A stretch of 27,760 bases of DNA. Source: a virus. The stretch is from the IMG/VR virus record IMGVR_UViG_3300027784_000026, positions 1-27,760 of that record; one strand, given 5' to 3'. Positions 6,343 through 13,627 of the stretch are shown piece after piece. Positions within the stretch are counted from its first letter, which is position 1; the number at the start of each line of letters is the position of its first letter. The position numbers and the translations under genes were made by a program. The notes beneath the pieces are model-generated. The model searched no databases, was not told the origin of the DNA, and was given only the letters and a program-made list of their open reading frames with translations.

Positions 6343-6435
6343 AAAGAGGCTGCAAATGAAGATTATGGTGGATATAGTGAAGCTGACAGCCTAAGGGGAA
6401 TAATCGATGAAATAGTAGAGATAGCATATAAGTGA
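6343..6435 (+). other. In-frame 30-codon extension after the SSB amber stop
   Basis: After the SSB TAG (6340-6342) the same frame continues through KEAANEDYGGYSEADSLRGI to IAYK and ends at TGA 6433-6435. It contains no ATG, GTG or TTG, so it has no start of its own. Its composition is protein-like. It could be a remnant of a small gene that lost its start, or a rare readthrough extension. A competing 12-codon ORF (ATG 6356, after AAAGAGG) runs in another frame. Confidence 0.3.
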
Positions 6436-6453
6436 TAAAGGAGGGGGCTACTA

Positions 6454-6507
6454 ATGAAGGGGCAGACTAGACATACAGTAGAGGGGGTACATAATGTTAT
6501 GGTTTGA
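6454..6507 (+). CDS. Possible 17-residue peptide
   Basis: An ATG behind AAAGGAGGGGGCTACTA opens MKGQTRHTVEGVHNVMV and stops at TGA 6505-6507, overlapping the next gene. The SD is very strong for so short a frame, which is the only reason to list it. It may serve translational coupling only. No domain is visible. Confidence 0.25.
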   Translation: MKGQTRHTVEGVHNVMV

Positions 6508-6856
6508 TAAAGACAAAGAACATACTATCAGGTTGCTTTATGATGATTATGAAGACTTATGTTCCTCTTTTAAACTGGTACATGAAGATACGGATTGTAA
6601 ACTACAAAACTGCCCAGAATGTAAAAATGGTAATGAACCTAAAGGAAGATTTTTTTTAAAAACTTTATATGAAGATAAAGTAGATACTTGGGTACAAAGT
6701 ACAATTATAATACCAGAGTTAGTTCAGTTAATAGACTACACCCCAATCTATGAACAGGATTTAAAAGTATATTTTACAGTACAATTTCGTTTAGATGTGC
6801 TACAGACCGATATTTATGATGGGAGGAAGTTTTATGAAGAATACTCTTTTGGATAA
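6494..6856 (+). CDS. Hypothetical protein upstream of DNA polymerase, 120 aa
   Basis: The ATG follows AGAGGGGGTACATA. The product starts MLWFDKDKEHTIRLLYDDYE, has a Cys cluster CKLQNCPECKNG near residues 35-46, and a beta-rich C-terminal half (GRFFLKTLYEDKVDTWVQST, VYFTVQFRLDVL). The Cys cluster and the strand-rich fold allow a zinc-containing nucleic-acid-binding protein, but I do not recognise a family. Its last 23 bases overlap the polymerase gene, so the two are translated together. Confidence 0.55.
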   Translation: MLWFDKDKEHTIRLLYDDYEDLCSSFKLVHEDTDCKLQNCPECKNGNEPKGRFFLKTLYEDKVDTWVQSTIIIPELVQLIDYTPIYEQDLKVYFTVQFRLDVLQTDIYDGRKFYEEYSFG

Positions 6857-9023
6857 GGAGAGAGATAAAAAAATAATACAAAAAATGAAAAATAAAAAGA
6901 AATCTACTAAAACGGTGCCCACAAGCACTATTCGTAATCAGCTTAATTTATTAGAAACTAAAATGGACGAATACTTTGATGATACTTCTACATATAAAGC
7001 AATATTCGACCAACAGGAGTTATATGATTATCTATCAGAAGATATATATGGTATGGATACTGAAAGTAATATTATGGGTAGTAATATAGACCCTATTGAT
7101 GATGAGTTTGTGGGTATGGGGCTTTACTCCCCCAAAAAGAACAAGGCTATTTATGTGCCTATAGCCCATCAAAAAACACATTTAATTAGGTATAATTACC
7201 AGTATGATTATAACAACCAGATGACGTTGGATGAACTAGCAGAAGTTATGAAAGAGGTTAATGTGAAATATATACTACACAATGCTCCTTATGATATGAG
7301 GGTATTATTAAACAGTATTGGGTATGTAGATTGGGACAGCTTGTTGTGGGATACTTGGTTGGGAGGTTGGTATTTATGTGAAACAGAACCTCATGGGCTT
7401 AAAGAACTGTATGATAAGTATGTAGTTAAAACAGAAGAATCTCTCACCTTTAAAGAATTATTTAAAGAAGTTGATTTTCAGTTAGTGCCTATTGAATTAG
7501 CTAAAAACTATGGTGGTAAAGACCCCCTAATGACCTATAAATTATATGAATTTCAAAAAGAGTTTTTAAAAGTTGAAGGTAAATACACAAAGGACTATGA
7601 TATGCAGCAGGCAGGAAAGTTTTATCTAGATTGGGAACTTCCTTTAGCAAAGACAACAGCAAAAATGGAAGAAAGAGGGTTTAAGTTTGATTCTAAACAG
7701 GCTAAAAAAACTAAAAAGAAATATGAACATAAAAGAACTAAAATAGAAGAACAATTACACAATATTATTGATGAGTTTGATTTATCCAAACTACCTTCAA
7801 TTAAGATGCAAAAATTAGGTAATCCAGTTAATATTAGTAGTGATTCTCAAATTAGAATACTTATGTTTGATGTGTTAGAACTAGATTATGAAAAAAGAAC
7901 TAGTGCAGAAGATGCTCTTAAATACTTTAAAAATAAACTTGAGGGTCAACAACAGAAGTTTTTTGAATTACTGTTGGAACATAGAAGTTTAGATAAAATC
8001 ATATCAAATTATCTTGACCAGCTACCCAAACAGGTAAAAGAAAATGGAAAATTACACTCTAATTTAAATCAGGTGGGAACTGTAACAGGGAGGTATTCCA
8101 GTAGTAATCCTAACCTTCAAAATATATCTTCCGATAGGGATGACATCAGGAAACTGTTTTGTGCTGACCCAGGTAAAATTTTAATCTGTAGTGATTATAG
8201 CCAACAGGAAGTACGGATACTTGCTTATTATGCTGATGATGAAAAAATGAAACAGGCTTATAGAGAAGGTAAAGACCTTTATTCTACAATTGCCAGTAGT
8301 ATTTATAATGCCCCCTATGAAACCTGTTTGAAAGGAGGTAAGAACGAACCTTACCGAACTGAATCAAAAACTATCATTTTAGGTAAAATGTTTGGACGCA
8401 GTATAGCTAGTATCGCTAGTCAAATTAATAAAAGTTATAGAGAAACACAAAAAATATTACAAGATTTCTATAATCTTTTTCCCTCTATTAAAACTGCAAT
8501 TGATAAAGCAGTAGCTTTTTGTGAAGAACATGGATATGTGAAAACGATTTATGGGACAAAAAGAAGGTTGCCAGATATAAATCTTAAAGAATATCAAGTA
8601 GATGCTGATAAAAAAAAGGAACAGTACTATCTAAAAAAATTAAAGAATGCAAGTTATACAGAAACCCAAAGGCTAAAGGAACAAGCTGAAGCAGAAGATG
8701 TACACATACAGGACAATACAGGGTTTATCGCTAAAGCCAAAAGACAAGCCATAAATAGTATTATTCAAGGTTCTGCTGCTTGTATGACTAAGAAGGCTTT
8801 AGTATTAATAGAGAACAACCAAAGACTTCATGAATTGGGTTATGAATTGTTATTACCTGTTCATGATGAAGTTATAGGTCAAGTTACATATGATGCCAGA
8901 GTTAAAGAAAGTATAGATATTGTAGAAAAGTTAATGATAAAAGCAGGGCGTCCGGTAGATATAACAATGGAGGTTGACCATGCTATTTCTAAAAAATGGT
9001 ATGGTGAAGAGATTACCATATAG
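6834..9023 (+). CDS. polA: Family A DNA polymerase with 3'-5' exonuclease
   Basis: This is the phage replicative polymerase. The exonuclease domain has Exo I MDTES (about 74-78), Exo II NAPYD (150-154) and Exo III YGGKD (226-230). The polymerase domain has motif A DYSQQEVRI (454-462, catalytic D454), the O helix starting RTESKTIILGKMFG (508-521) and motif C HDE (677-679). There is no 5'-3' exonuclease domain. The position matching E. coli Phe762 is Leu516 and the Tyr766 position is Phe520, both changed from bacterial Pol I. About 45 extra residues lie between RRLPDIN and the RQAIN segment. The start at ATG 6834 follows GGGAGGAAGTTTT; an ATG at 6795 lies inside the previous gene without an SD. 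The product is 729 aa. A sliding clamp gene follows closely. Confidence 0.93.
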   Translation: MKNTLLDKERDKKIIQKMKNKKKSTKTVPTSTIRNQLNLLETKMDEYFDDTSTYKAIFDQQELYDYLSEDIYGMDTESNIMGSNIDPIDDEFVGMGLYSPKKNKAIYVPIAHQKTHLIRYNYQYDYNNQMTLDELAEVMKEVNVKYILHNAPYDMRVLLNSIGYVDWDSLLWDTWLGGWYLCETEPHGLKELYDKYVVKTEESLTFKELFKEVDFQLVPIELAKNYGGKDPLMTYKLYEFQKEFLKVEGKYTKDYDMQQAGKFYLDWELPLAKTTAKMEERGFKFDSKQAKKTKKKYEHKRTKIEEQLHNIIDEFDLSKLPSIKMQKLGNPVNISSDSQIRILMFDVLELDYEKRTSAEDALKYFKNKLEGQQQKFFELLLEHRSLDKIISNYLDQLPKQVKENGKLHSNLNQVGTVTGRYSSSNPNLQNISSDRDDIRKLFCADPGKILICSDYSQQEVRILAYYADDEKMKQAYREGKDLYSTIASSIYNAPYETCLKGGKNEPYRTESKTIILGKMFGRSIASIASQINKSYRETQKILQDFYNLFPSIKTAIDKAVAFCEEHGYVKTIYGTKRRLPDINLKEYQVDADKKKEQYYLKKLKNASYTETQRLKEQAEAEDVHIQDNTGFIAKAKRQAINSIIQGSAACMTKKALVLIENNQRLHELGYELLLPVHDEVIGQVTYDARVKESIDIVEKLMIKAGRPVDITMEVDHAISKKWYGEEITI

Positions 9024-9040
9024 TCATAGGAGGTGTAGGT

Positions 9041-9199
9041 ATGCACCCTTTAGAAGAAATAAAAGATATATGTATTGATGTTCCTTTGAACGCAAACAAA
9101 GAGGAGTTTAATGAGGCTATAGAGGACATTCTGTTAATCTGTACAGAGAATATGGTCAAAGAAAAACAACAAGAGGAGGAAACCAATGAAGAAAAATAA
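9041..9199 (+). CDS. Small acidic protein between polymerase and clamp, 52 aa
   Basis: The ATG follows ATAGGAGGTGTAGGT, a strong SD, 17 bases after the polymerase stop. The product begins MHPLEEIKDICIDVPLNANK and ends in a Glu/Lys-rich helix (VKEKQQEEETNEEK). It overlaps the sliding-clamp gene by 14 bases, so the two are coupled. Its place between polymerase and clamp suggests a replication accessory, but nothing in its sequence shows a known motif. Confidence 0.6.
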   Translation: MHPLEEIKDICIDVPLNANKEEFNEAIEDILLICTENMVKEKQQEEETNEEK

Positions 9200-10169
9200 A
9201 TTGTATAATGCTCTGCAGAAATTAAATAGAATAGTGGGTTCTAACAATATAATGGATATATGTCAATATATTAAAATAGAGCCAGATAGAATGTTAGCTA
9301 CAGATATGACAAGAACTATAATTGTTTATATTGATACAGGTCTAGATTGTATTGTAGACGGTACAAAGCTTATCAATCTAATCAGAAACATAAATGAAGA
9401 AGTGGAACTTAATTTTGATGATAAGTTAGTTATTAAAGGTAATGGTACACATACTCTACAACACGCAGAAAAGAAGTTCCCTGATTTCGATTTTGAGGGG
9501 ACTAAACTTGGGGAATTTCACCCAGAAGAAGTAAAAACAATTATCAGTAGGCATAAAGACACCTATACAACAGACACCGACTTACAACATATGATGAACT
9601 TTCATCTGACAGACAGGGTAGTAACAACAAACGGTCATTTAATGGCTATTACTAATCAAGATTTAGTTGATTTGTTTGTGCCTGCTGACTTATTTAATAT
9701 GCTGTCTTTATTTGATGAAGGGTTTGAAGTTTATAAAGAGTCTAATAGGTTAAACTTTAAATCTGATAATTTAAGGATAATTGGTAATGAAGCCTACAAT
9801 ATAGATGCGTTCCCTGATATATCTGGTTATTATGATTTAGAGTTTGATAACTATGTAACTATGGATGCTACTGATTTAAAGAATATACTGCAAAGAAAAG
9901 AATTGTTTGTTAAAGATGAATTTGGTTATGCTGTAGTAATAGATACTGAAGACTTAACCATTCAGGATTATGAAGGGCATTCAGTAGAGGATATAGAACC
10001 TGTTGAGAATGAAGGTGCTTTTTCCTGTATGGTAGATATTAATGATTTATTGTTAGTGCTGAGTAATATAGATGATGAAGTAACAATTAGTCATGATGAA
10101 GAGTCACCAGCAATTAAAGTTAACTTTGCAGGGGCTACTTCTTATTTTATTAGTGTTGTGGAGGTGTAA
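9186..10169 (+). CDS. dnaN: DnaN-like sliding clamp (beta-clamp fold)
   Basis: It should form a ring that tethers the polymerase to DNA. The 327-aa length suits a bacterial-type clamp protomer (usual length about 370). Three repeating beta-rich segments can be followed: N-terminal MKKNKLYNALQKLNRIVGSN to DCIVDGTKLINLIRNI, a middle one with EVKTIISRHKD and TTNGHLMAI, and a C-terminal one with CMVDINDLLLVLSNIDDEVT ending YFISVVEV. The helix pattern of LxxLxxI at the start of each segment and TTNGHLMAI, like the TDGHRLA of DnaN, are the best landmarks. Overall similarity is low, so the call leans on pattern plus context. The polymerase lies upstream and three clamp-loader-type genes lie 6-9 kb downstream. 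The SD is CAAGAGGAGGAAACC. Confidence 0.7.
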   Translation: MKKNKLYNALQKLNRIVGSNNIMDICQYIKIEPDRMLATDMTRTIIVYIDTGLDCIVDGTKLINLIRNINEEVELNFDDKLVIKGNGTHTLQHAEKKFPDFDFEGTKLGEFHPEEVKTIISRHKDTYTTDTDLQHMMNFHLTDRVVTTNGHLMAITNQDLVDLFVPADLFNMLSLFDEGFEVYKESNRLNFKSDNLRIIGNEAYNIDAFPDISGYYDLEFDNYVTMDATDLKNILQRKELFVKDEFGYAVVIDTEDLTIQDYEGHSVEDIEPVENEGAFSCMVDINDLLLVLSNIDDEVTISHDEESPAIKVNFAGATSYFISVVEV

Positions 10170-10171
10170 AA

Positions 10172-10948
10172 ATGGGGTTAGATAGTCTAGCAGAGAAAGT
10201 AGAAACTAGGACAGAACACCCAGACCACCAGTTTTTAGTGGGCCTATTAAATGAAGAAATAGTTAAACAAGGTACAAAAAGGTCAGAAGATAGAACCCCC
10301 AGCCATTATTATTCCCCTTCTGGATTAGGTAAATGTAAAAGGTCTTTATATTATAAAAGGCTAAAAGCACCAGTTAACCCTAATCCTAATGTAAGTAGGG
10401 AAAATATAGATAAACAAGACCATGGTACTGACCGACATCAGAGATTACAACATTACTTATCCAGTATTGATCATGAAGATTATCAGCCATTAAGTGTTAA
10501 AGACCTCAATAGAGATTACCTGGACATAGTATCAGAAGAGGAATATGAAACCTTAGTGGTAGACACTAGATATCACTTGAGATTTAAAGTAGACTGGATT
10601 GCAAACATAAGGGATACAACCTATATTATAGAGATAAAAACAAATAATTACTTTGCACATAAAGACCGAACTGAAGAATCACCTTATCATACTTTACAAA
10701 GTGTCTGTTATTCATTGAGTTTAGGTATTAATAAAGTTATCTATTTATATGAATTAAGTGGAGGGGATTTCAATAAGAAACCCTTTCTTAAAATAGTAAC
10801 TCAAGAAGATAGAGATAAAGTACTAAATAAAATTAATCAGGTGGAAGAATATCTAAGTAAAAACGAACTGCCCCCTAAAGACACTTCAAATTGTAAGTTC
10901 TGCAATTATAAACATTTATGTAAACAAGACCAAAATGTGGAGGGATGA
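10172..10948 (+). CDS. Cas4/RecB-like PD-(D/E)XK exonuclease with Fe-S cysteines
   Basis: It probably degrades DNA ends to make ssDNA for annealing or strand invasion. The catalytic core reads LRFKVDWIANIRDTTYIIEI followed by KTNN, giving the D...EIK signature at about residues 139-157. Cysteines for an iron-sulfur cluster occur early in GKCKRSLYY and at the C terminus in NCKFCNYKHLCKQ, the arrangement of Cas4/AddB-type nucleases. A conserved His in HGTDRHQRLQHYL fits the family's first catalytic motif. The product is 258 aa. The ATG comes two bases after the clamp stop, with SD GTGGAGGTG inside the clamp gene. No cas genes or array are present, so a role in phage recombination is more likely than adaptation. 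Confidence 0.8.
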   Translation: MGLDSLAEKVETRTEHPDHQFLVGLLNEEIVKQGTKRSEDRTPSHYYSPSGLGKCKRSLYYKRLKAPVNPNPNVSRENIDKQDHGTDRHQRLQHYLSSIDHEDYQPLSVKDLNRDYLDIVSEEEYETLVVDTRYHLRFKVDWIANIRDTTYIIEIKTNNYFAHKDRTEESPYHTLQSVCYSLSLGINKVIYLYELSGGDFNKKPFLKIVTQEDRDKVLNKINQVEEYLSKNELPPKDTSNCKFCNYKHLCKQDQNVEG

Positions 10949-10949
10949 T

Positions 10950-11441
10950 ATGAATCTATTTGAGAGTGATATTTCACAAAGTTTAAAACAATTAGGAGTT
11001 TGGGGGCATCGGGATAGTGATAGTGCTTATGGCAAAGAAAATTCTGCTTGTGATTTCTTTATGTTACACAACAACATATTTTATGGTATAGAGTGTAAGA
11101 TGGTTACTGATGGCAGTAAAAGTATCTCCTTTGGTAGAGTTACTGTTGACCAACAAGAGGGGTTACTGGAGATACAACACCAAGGAGGTAAGGGGTATAT
11201 ATTATTTAATTTTAGGTGGATGGGTCCAGGTAATACTAAAGGTAAAGTGTTTATTATATCCATTGTAGAGTTTTTATACTTACAACATGCTATGAAGAAT
11301 TATGATAAATTTAAAGAAAAATATCCCCGAAATGATAGTTCTATACCTTTGAAGTATTTCCAGGACTGTGCAGAAGAAATGGACAGATTAAAATTGTATG
11401 AAGGAGGTTATGGTTGGAATTTATTACAGCTGACAGAATAG
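10950..11441 (+). CDS. recU: RecU-like Holliday junction resolvase
   Basis: It should cleave four-way junctions left by recombination. The nuclease core is visible as ACDFFMLHNNIFYGIECKM, giving an Asp and the ExK pair, followed by SFGRVTVDQQEGLLEIQHQG and GYILFNF, matching RecU's pattern of CDF, ECK, a conserved Gln and a GG-turn before a strand. The product is 163 aa, slightly short of RecU (about 200). The ATG at 10950 follows GTGGAGGGATGAT at ideal spacing; an ATG at 10935 overlaps the SD and is rejected. It forms a recombination set with the nuclease upstream, the annealase, SSB and RecA. Another PD-(D/E)XK nuclease type is possible. Confidence 0.75.
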   Translation: MNLFESDISQSLKQLGVWGHRDSDSAYGKENSACDFFMLHNNIFYGIECKMVTDGSKSISFGRVTVDQQEGLLEIQHQGGKGYILFNFRWMGPGNTKGKVFIISIVEFLYLQHAMKNYDKFKEKYPRNDSSIPLKYFQDCAEEMDRLKLYEGGYGWNLLQLTE

Positions 11442-11459
11442 GGGAGGGATATTTTAAAG

Positions 11460-11525
11460 TTGCCTATACACATATTTTTGATAATATTCGTTGTAATTTT
11501 AGTAATATTAGTCTGGGGTAATTAA
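11460..11525 (+). CDS. 21-residue single-span membrane peptide
   Basis: A TTG start at 11460, 11 bases after GGGGAGGG, opens MPIHIFLIIFVVILVILVWG plus a final Asn and ends at TAA 11523-11525. Nearly the whole product is one hydrophobic helix, far beyond chance composition for a gap between genes. The TTG and the long SD spacing make the start uncertain. It lies just before the ThyX-like gene. Such phage micropeptides often act on host membrane proteins, but nothing specific can be said. Confidence 0.4.
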   Translation: MPIHIFLIIFVVILVILVWGN

Positions 11526-11536
11526 TAGGAGGTTAT

Positions 11537-12082
11537 ATGAAACTTAAACATTTTAGAAGTACAGATAATTGGGATGAAGTTATCAAAAGAGGTAGAACTG
11601 CTATTCATAAGGATAGGGAAGGAGGAGAGATTACTAGTGCCTTAAAAACAAAATTACTGTTGGCAGAACACTCTATTATCAGAGAATTGTGGATTAAATG
11701 GTTGTGGGTTGAAATACCTTATTGGGTAACTGTTCATTTTAAAACTCATAGTTTAGGTACTATCCAGGACACTAGAACCCAAAGAATTAAACAAAATAGA
11801 GGGGAGGAAAGACAAGGGGCTCTGGTCGAACATGAAATGTCTGCCAATGCTCAAGCTATGATTAACATTAGCAGGAAAAGGTTATGTAACAGGGCAGCGG
11901 TTAAAACTAAACAGGCGTGGAGTACAGTAATTAACCGATTATTAGCTTATGAACCAGAATTAGCTAAAGTGTGTGTGCCAGAGTGTGTGTATCGGGGGTT
12001 TTGTCCTGAAACAAAATGTTGTGGGTATATAAACACTGATATGGGAGAAAAGGAAAGAGAAGACTATAGGGTAAGGGGGTAG
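11537..12082 (+). CDS. ThyX-fold protein, divergent flavin motif
   Basis: ThyX proteins are flavin-dependent thymidylate synthases. This 181-aa product follows the family layout: LLAEHSIIRELWIKWLWVEI then VTVHFKTHSLGTIQDTRTQR where ThyX has its RHRxxS signature. The helical AMINISRKRLCNRAAVKTKQ and ELAKVCVPECVYRGFCPE come next. The last two blocks match a branch of phage ThyX-like proteins I know. The classical RHRxxSxNExSxRY is not preserved: Arg-His-Arg is replaced around Lys-Thr-His, and Ser and Glu are missing. Activity as a thymidylate synthase is therefore uncertain; it may have another flavin or nucleotide-modifying role. A Cys cluster (CVPEC, FCPETKCC) near the C terminus is another branch feature. 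The SD is AATAGGAGGTTAT. Confidence 0.75.
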   Translation: MKLKHFRSTDNWDEVIKRGRTAIHKDREGGEITSALKTKLLLAEHSIIRELWIKWLWVEIPYWVTVHFKTHSLGTIQDTRTQRIKQNRGEERQGALVEHEMSANAQAMINISRKRLCNRAAVKTKQAWSTVINRLLAYEPELAKVCVPECVYRGFCPETKCCGYINTDMGEKEREDYRVRG

Positions 12083-12085
12083 TTA

Positions 12086-12304
12086 ATGGAAATTATAGTT
12101 AGAAGTATTATAATGTTAATACTAACTATTCTTTTTAGTGGATTACTTACTGGAGTTACTCTTCAATTTATAGGAACTGTATCAGGTTCAACAGGTGCAA
12201 CAGGTGCGGTATTTGCTTACATAGTGGTTATTGGGGTCCCTAGTTTTTTAAGTTTTGGTGTACTTTTTTGGTGGATAATGTTTAGATATTTGAGAGGGTG
12301 TTAA
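12086..12304 (+). CDS. Small membrane protein with two TM helices, 72 aa
   Basis: Two hydrophobic stretches, about 5-30 (SIIMLILTILFSGLLTGVTL) and 42-66 (VFAYIVVIGVPSFLSFGVLF), flank a Gly/Thr/Ser-rich loop GSTGATGA. A short basic tail RYLRGC follows. The SD is GTAAGGGGGTAGTTA. It is probably an inner-membrane protein of the infected cell. A holin is possible on size, but the gene lies inside the early replication block, far from the lysis genes. Family not recognised. Confidence 0.6.
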   Translation: MEIIVRSIIMLILTILFSGLLTGVTLQFIGTVSGSTGATGAVFAYIVVIGVPSFLSFGVLFWWIMFRYLRGC

Positions 12305-12305
12305 T

Positions 12306-12692
12306 ATGAACATATTTATTATTACAACAGGAGCATATGTAGATTATGGCATTGAAAAGGTATTTAGTAATTTAAAGAAAGCCCAAGAACACTGTATTAA
12401 AAAAAGCACTGCTTATACTGAATATCATATTGAAATATTTGAACTTGATAAAGACATTATCCAGTTAGAGATATTTGTGGCAAAGATAACTAAAGATGGG
12501 GCAGTCATGGTAACTAGCGCTCAAACTAATAAAGTTTATGAGTTAGTCCATTTTCCCCACTCTTTAATAAATACAGATAATCAACCTCATATAAAAGGTA
12601 TTTCTTTAAAAAGTGAAGAAGATGCAGTTTTAAAAGCTAAGCAAAATGTTCAATTATGGGGTGAAACTAATGACGGAGATGATTGGGGATAA
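12306..12692 (+). CDS. Conserved small phage protein, 128 aa
   Basis: The start MNIFIITTGAYVDYGIEKVF followed by KKAQEHCIK resembles a class of small phage proteins with a first strand ending in a GxYxDY motif and then a helix with KAxxxC, whose function is unknown. It is probably an alpha/beta protein without membrane segments. The ATG directly follows the TAA of the membrane protein gene, with SD GAGAGGGTGTTAAT. Its last 23 bases overlap the next gene. Confidence 0.6.
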   Translation: MNIFIITTGAYVDYGIEKVFSNLKKAQEHCIKKSTAYTEYHIEIFELDKDIIQLEIFVAKITKDGAVMVTSAQTNKVYELVHFPHSLINTDNQPHIKGISLKSEEDAVLKAKQNVQLWGETNDGDDWG

Positions 12693-13170
12693 AGATAAAA
12701 AGAATGAATTATATAAAAAAATAAATAAAAATGCATCAGTAATTGATAATATGGTAGATAAAATTATCGGGGATGAAATCAAAGAAATGGATAAATTTTT
12801 AGATAGTATCAAAGAAAAAGATAACTTTTCTGATGAAGAATTAGAAAAAATAATACTGAGATTAACTTTATTAATGTATTATGCAGTCGATAGACTAGAG
12901 TCTTTAGGTATTAAATCAGATGTTTCTGAAATTAATAATAATGAAACCTATTCCCGCTATTACTTACAGGGTGAAGGCACTATACCAGAAAGAGAAAACC
13001 AAGCTGAATTAGACAGTCTAGAAGAAGAATTAATGGAAAAGGCGTACTATAGAGCCTATAAGAAACTAAAAGGTAAAATAGATGCAGCAGAAAAAGTATA
13101 TCGAGGTGTAAAGAAAGTGATGGATAAAAGAAAAGCTGAAATAGACTTTAACAGGTCAGCTGAACAATGA
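12670..13170 (+). CDS. Helical hypothetical protein, 166 aa
   Basis: I choose ATG 12670, behind ATGGGGTGAAACTA, over an ATG at 12646 that lacks an SD and lies deeper in the previous gene. The product is mainly helical and strongly charged, with likely coiled-coil segments at EIKEMDKFLDSIKEKDNF, ELDSLEEELMEKAYYRAYKK and GKIDAAEKVYRGVKKVMDKR. No catalytic motif is apparent. It precedes a gap rich in inverted repeats. The position among recombination genes could mean a DNA-binding or scaffold protein, but this is not supported by a known family. Confidence 0.6.
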   Translation: MTEMIGDKDKKNELYKKINKNASVIDNMVDKIIGDEIKEMDKFLDSIKEKDNFSDEELEKIILRLTLLMYYAVDRLESLGIKSDVSEINNNETYSRYYLQGEGTIPERENQAELDSLEEELMEKAYYRAYKKLKGKIDAAEKVYRGVKKVMDKRKAEIDFNRSAEQ

Positions 13171-13295
13171 TAAGATAACTGCAATTATCTTATCGGCGTT
13201 TCAGAAAGTTGCTCATCCCCATTTAATCAGTTGTTAGAATGAGCAGCAGTATCAACATAAAAGTTAATTCGATACTTACAGAATAAGTAATTAAC
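13169..13295 (+). ncRNA. Structured intergenic region with three hairpins
   Basis: The largest + strand gap (13171-13332) holds three inverted repeats in a row. GATAAGATAA (13169-13178) pairs perfectly with TTATCTTATC (13185-13194). TGCTCAT (13210-13216) pairs with ATGAGCA (13239-13245). GTTAATT plus ACTTA (13263-13269, 13274-13278) pairs with TAAGT plus AATTAAC (13284-13295). An alternative helix AGTATC/GATACT (13248-13253, 13271-13276) would compete with the third. None has a T tract like an intrinsic terminator. It may be a structured 5' leader, an RNA switch, a processing site or an origin-like element. The class is unknown. Confidence 0.4.
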
Positions 13296-13332
13296 CTTAT
13301 TTAACAAAAATATAAGTGAAAGGGGTTAGATA

Positions 13333-13599
13333 ATGGGGTCTGTTTTTGAGGAAAATAGAGTTGGTAAATTTAGTTTAGGTTGGGAACAAGTTGAAGATGT
13401 TGATACAACTAAAAGAGTATTGGAAGATATTGTTATAGTTGAGGCTACATCACATTTTGCTCAACGAACGATTGAATATATAGGTTATTGTAAGAGGTTT
13501 GATAAGGTAAAAGAAGGATTAGAAATACCTACATATGATATTATGATAGTCGAATACGGTTATCTACCAGCCCGTATTATTTCAAAACAAAAAAATTAA
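13333..13599 (+). CDS. Hypothetical protein downstream of structured leader, 88 aa
   Basis: The ATG follows GTGAAAGGGGTTAGATA. The product, beginning MGSVFEENRVGKFSLGWEQV, appears to be an alpha/beta protein with a strand-rich centre (EDIVIVEATSHFAQRTIEYI, then YDIMIVEYGYLPARII). No membrane segment, Cys pair or catalytic motif is evident. It is the first gene after the hairpin-rich gap, so if that gap is regulatory this gene and the RNA ligase are its likely targets. Family not recognised. Confidence 0.6.
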   Translation: MGSVFEENRVGKFSLGWEQVEDVDTTKRVLEDIVIVEATSHFAQRTIEYIGYCKRFDKVKEGLEIPTYDIMIVEYGYLPARIISKQKN

Positions 13600-13627
13600 A
13601 AAATATAATATGGGGAGGAATAAATTC

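Noticed and set aside
10172-10948. Cas4-like nuclease as part of a CRISPR system
   Set aside because: No repeat-spacer array and no other cas gene are visible; its place between clamp and resolvase genes fits phage recombination.
12086-12304. Two-TM protein at 12086 as the phage holin
   Set aside because: It lies in the early replication block away from lysis genes; the - strand protein at 25169 with an XhlA-like partner is a better candidate.
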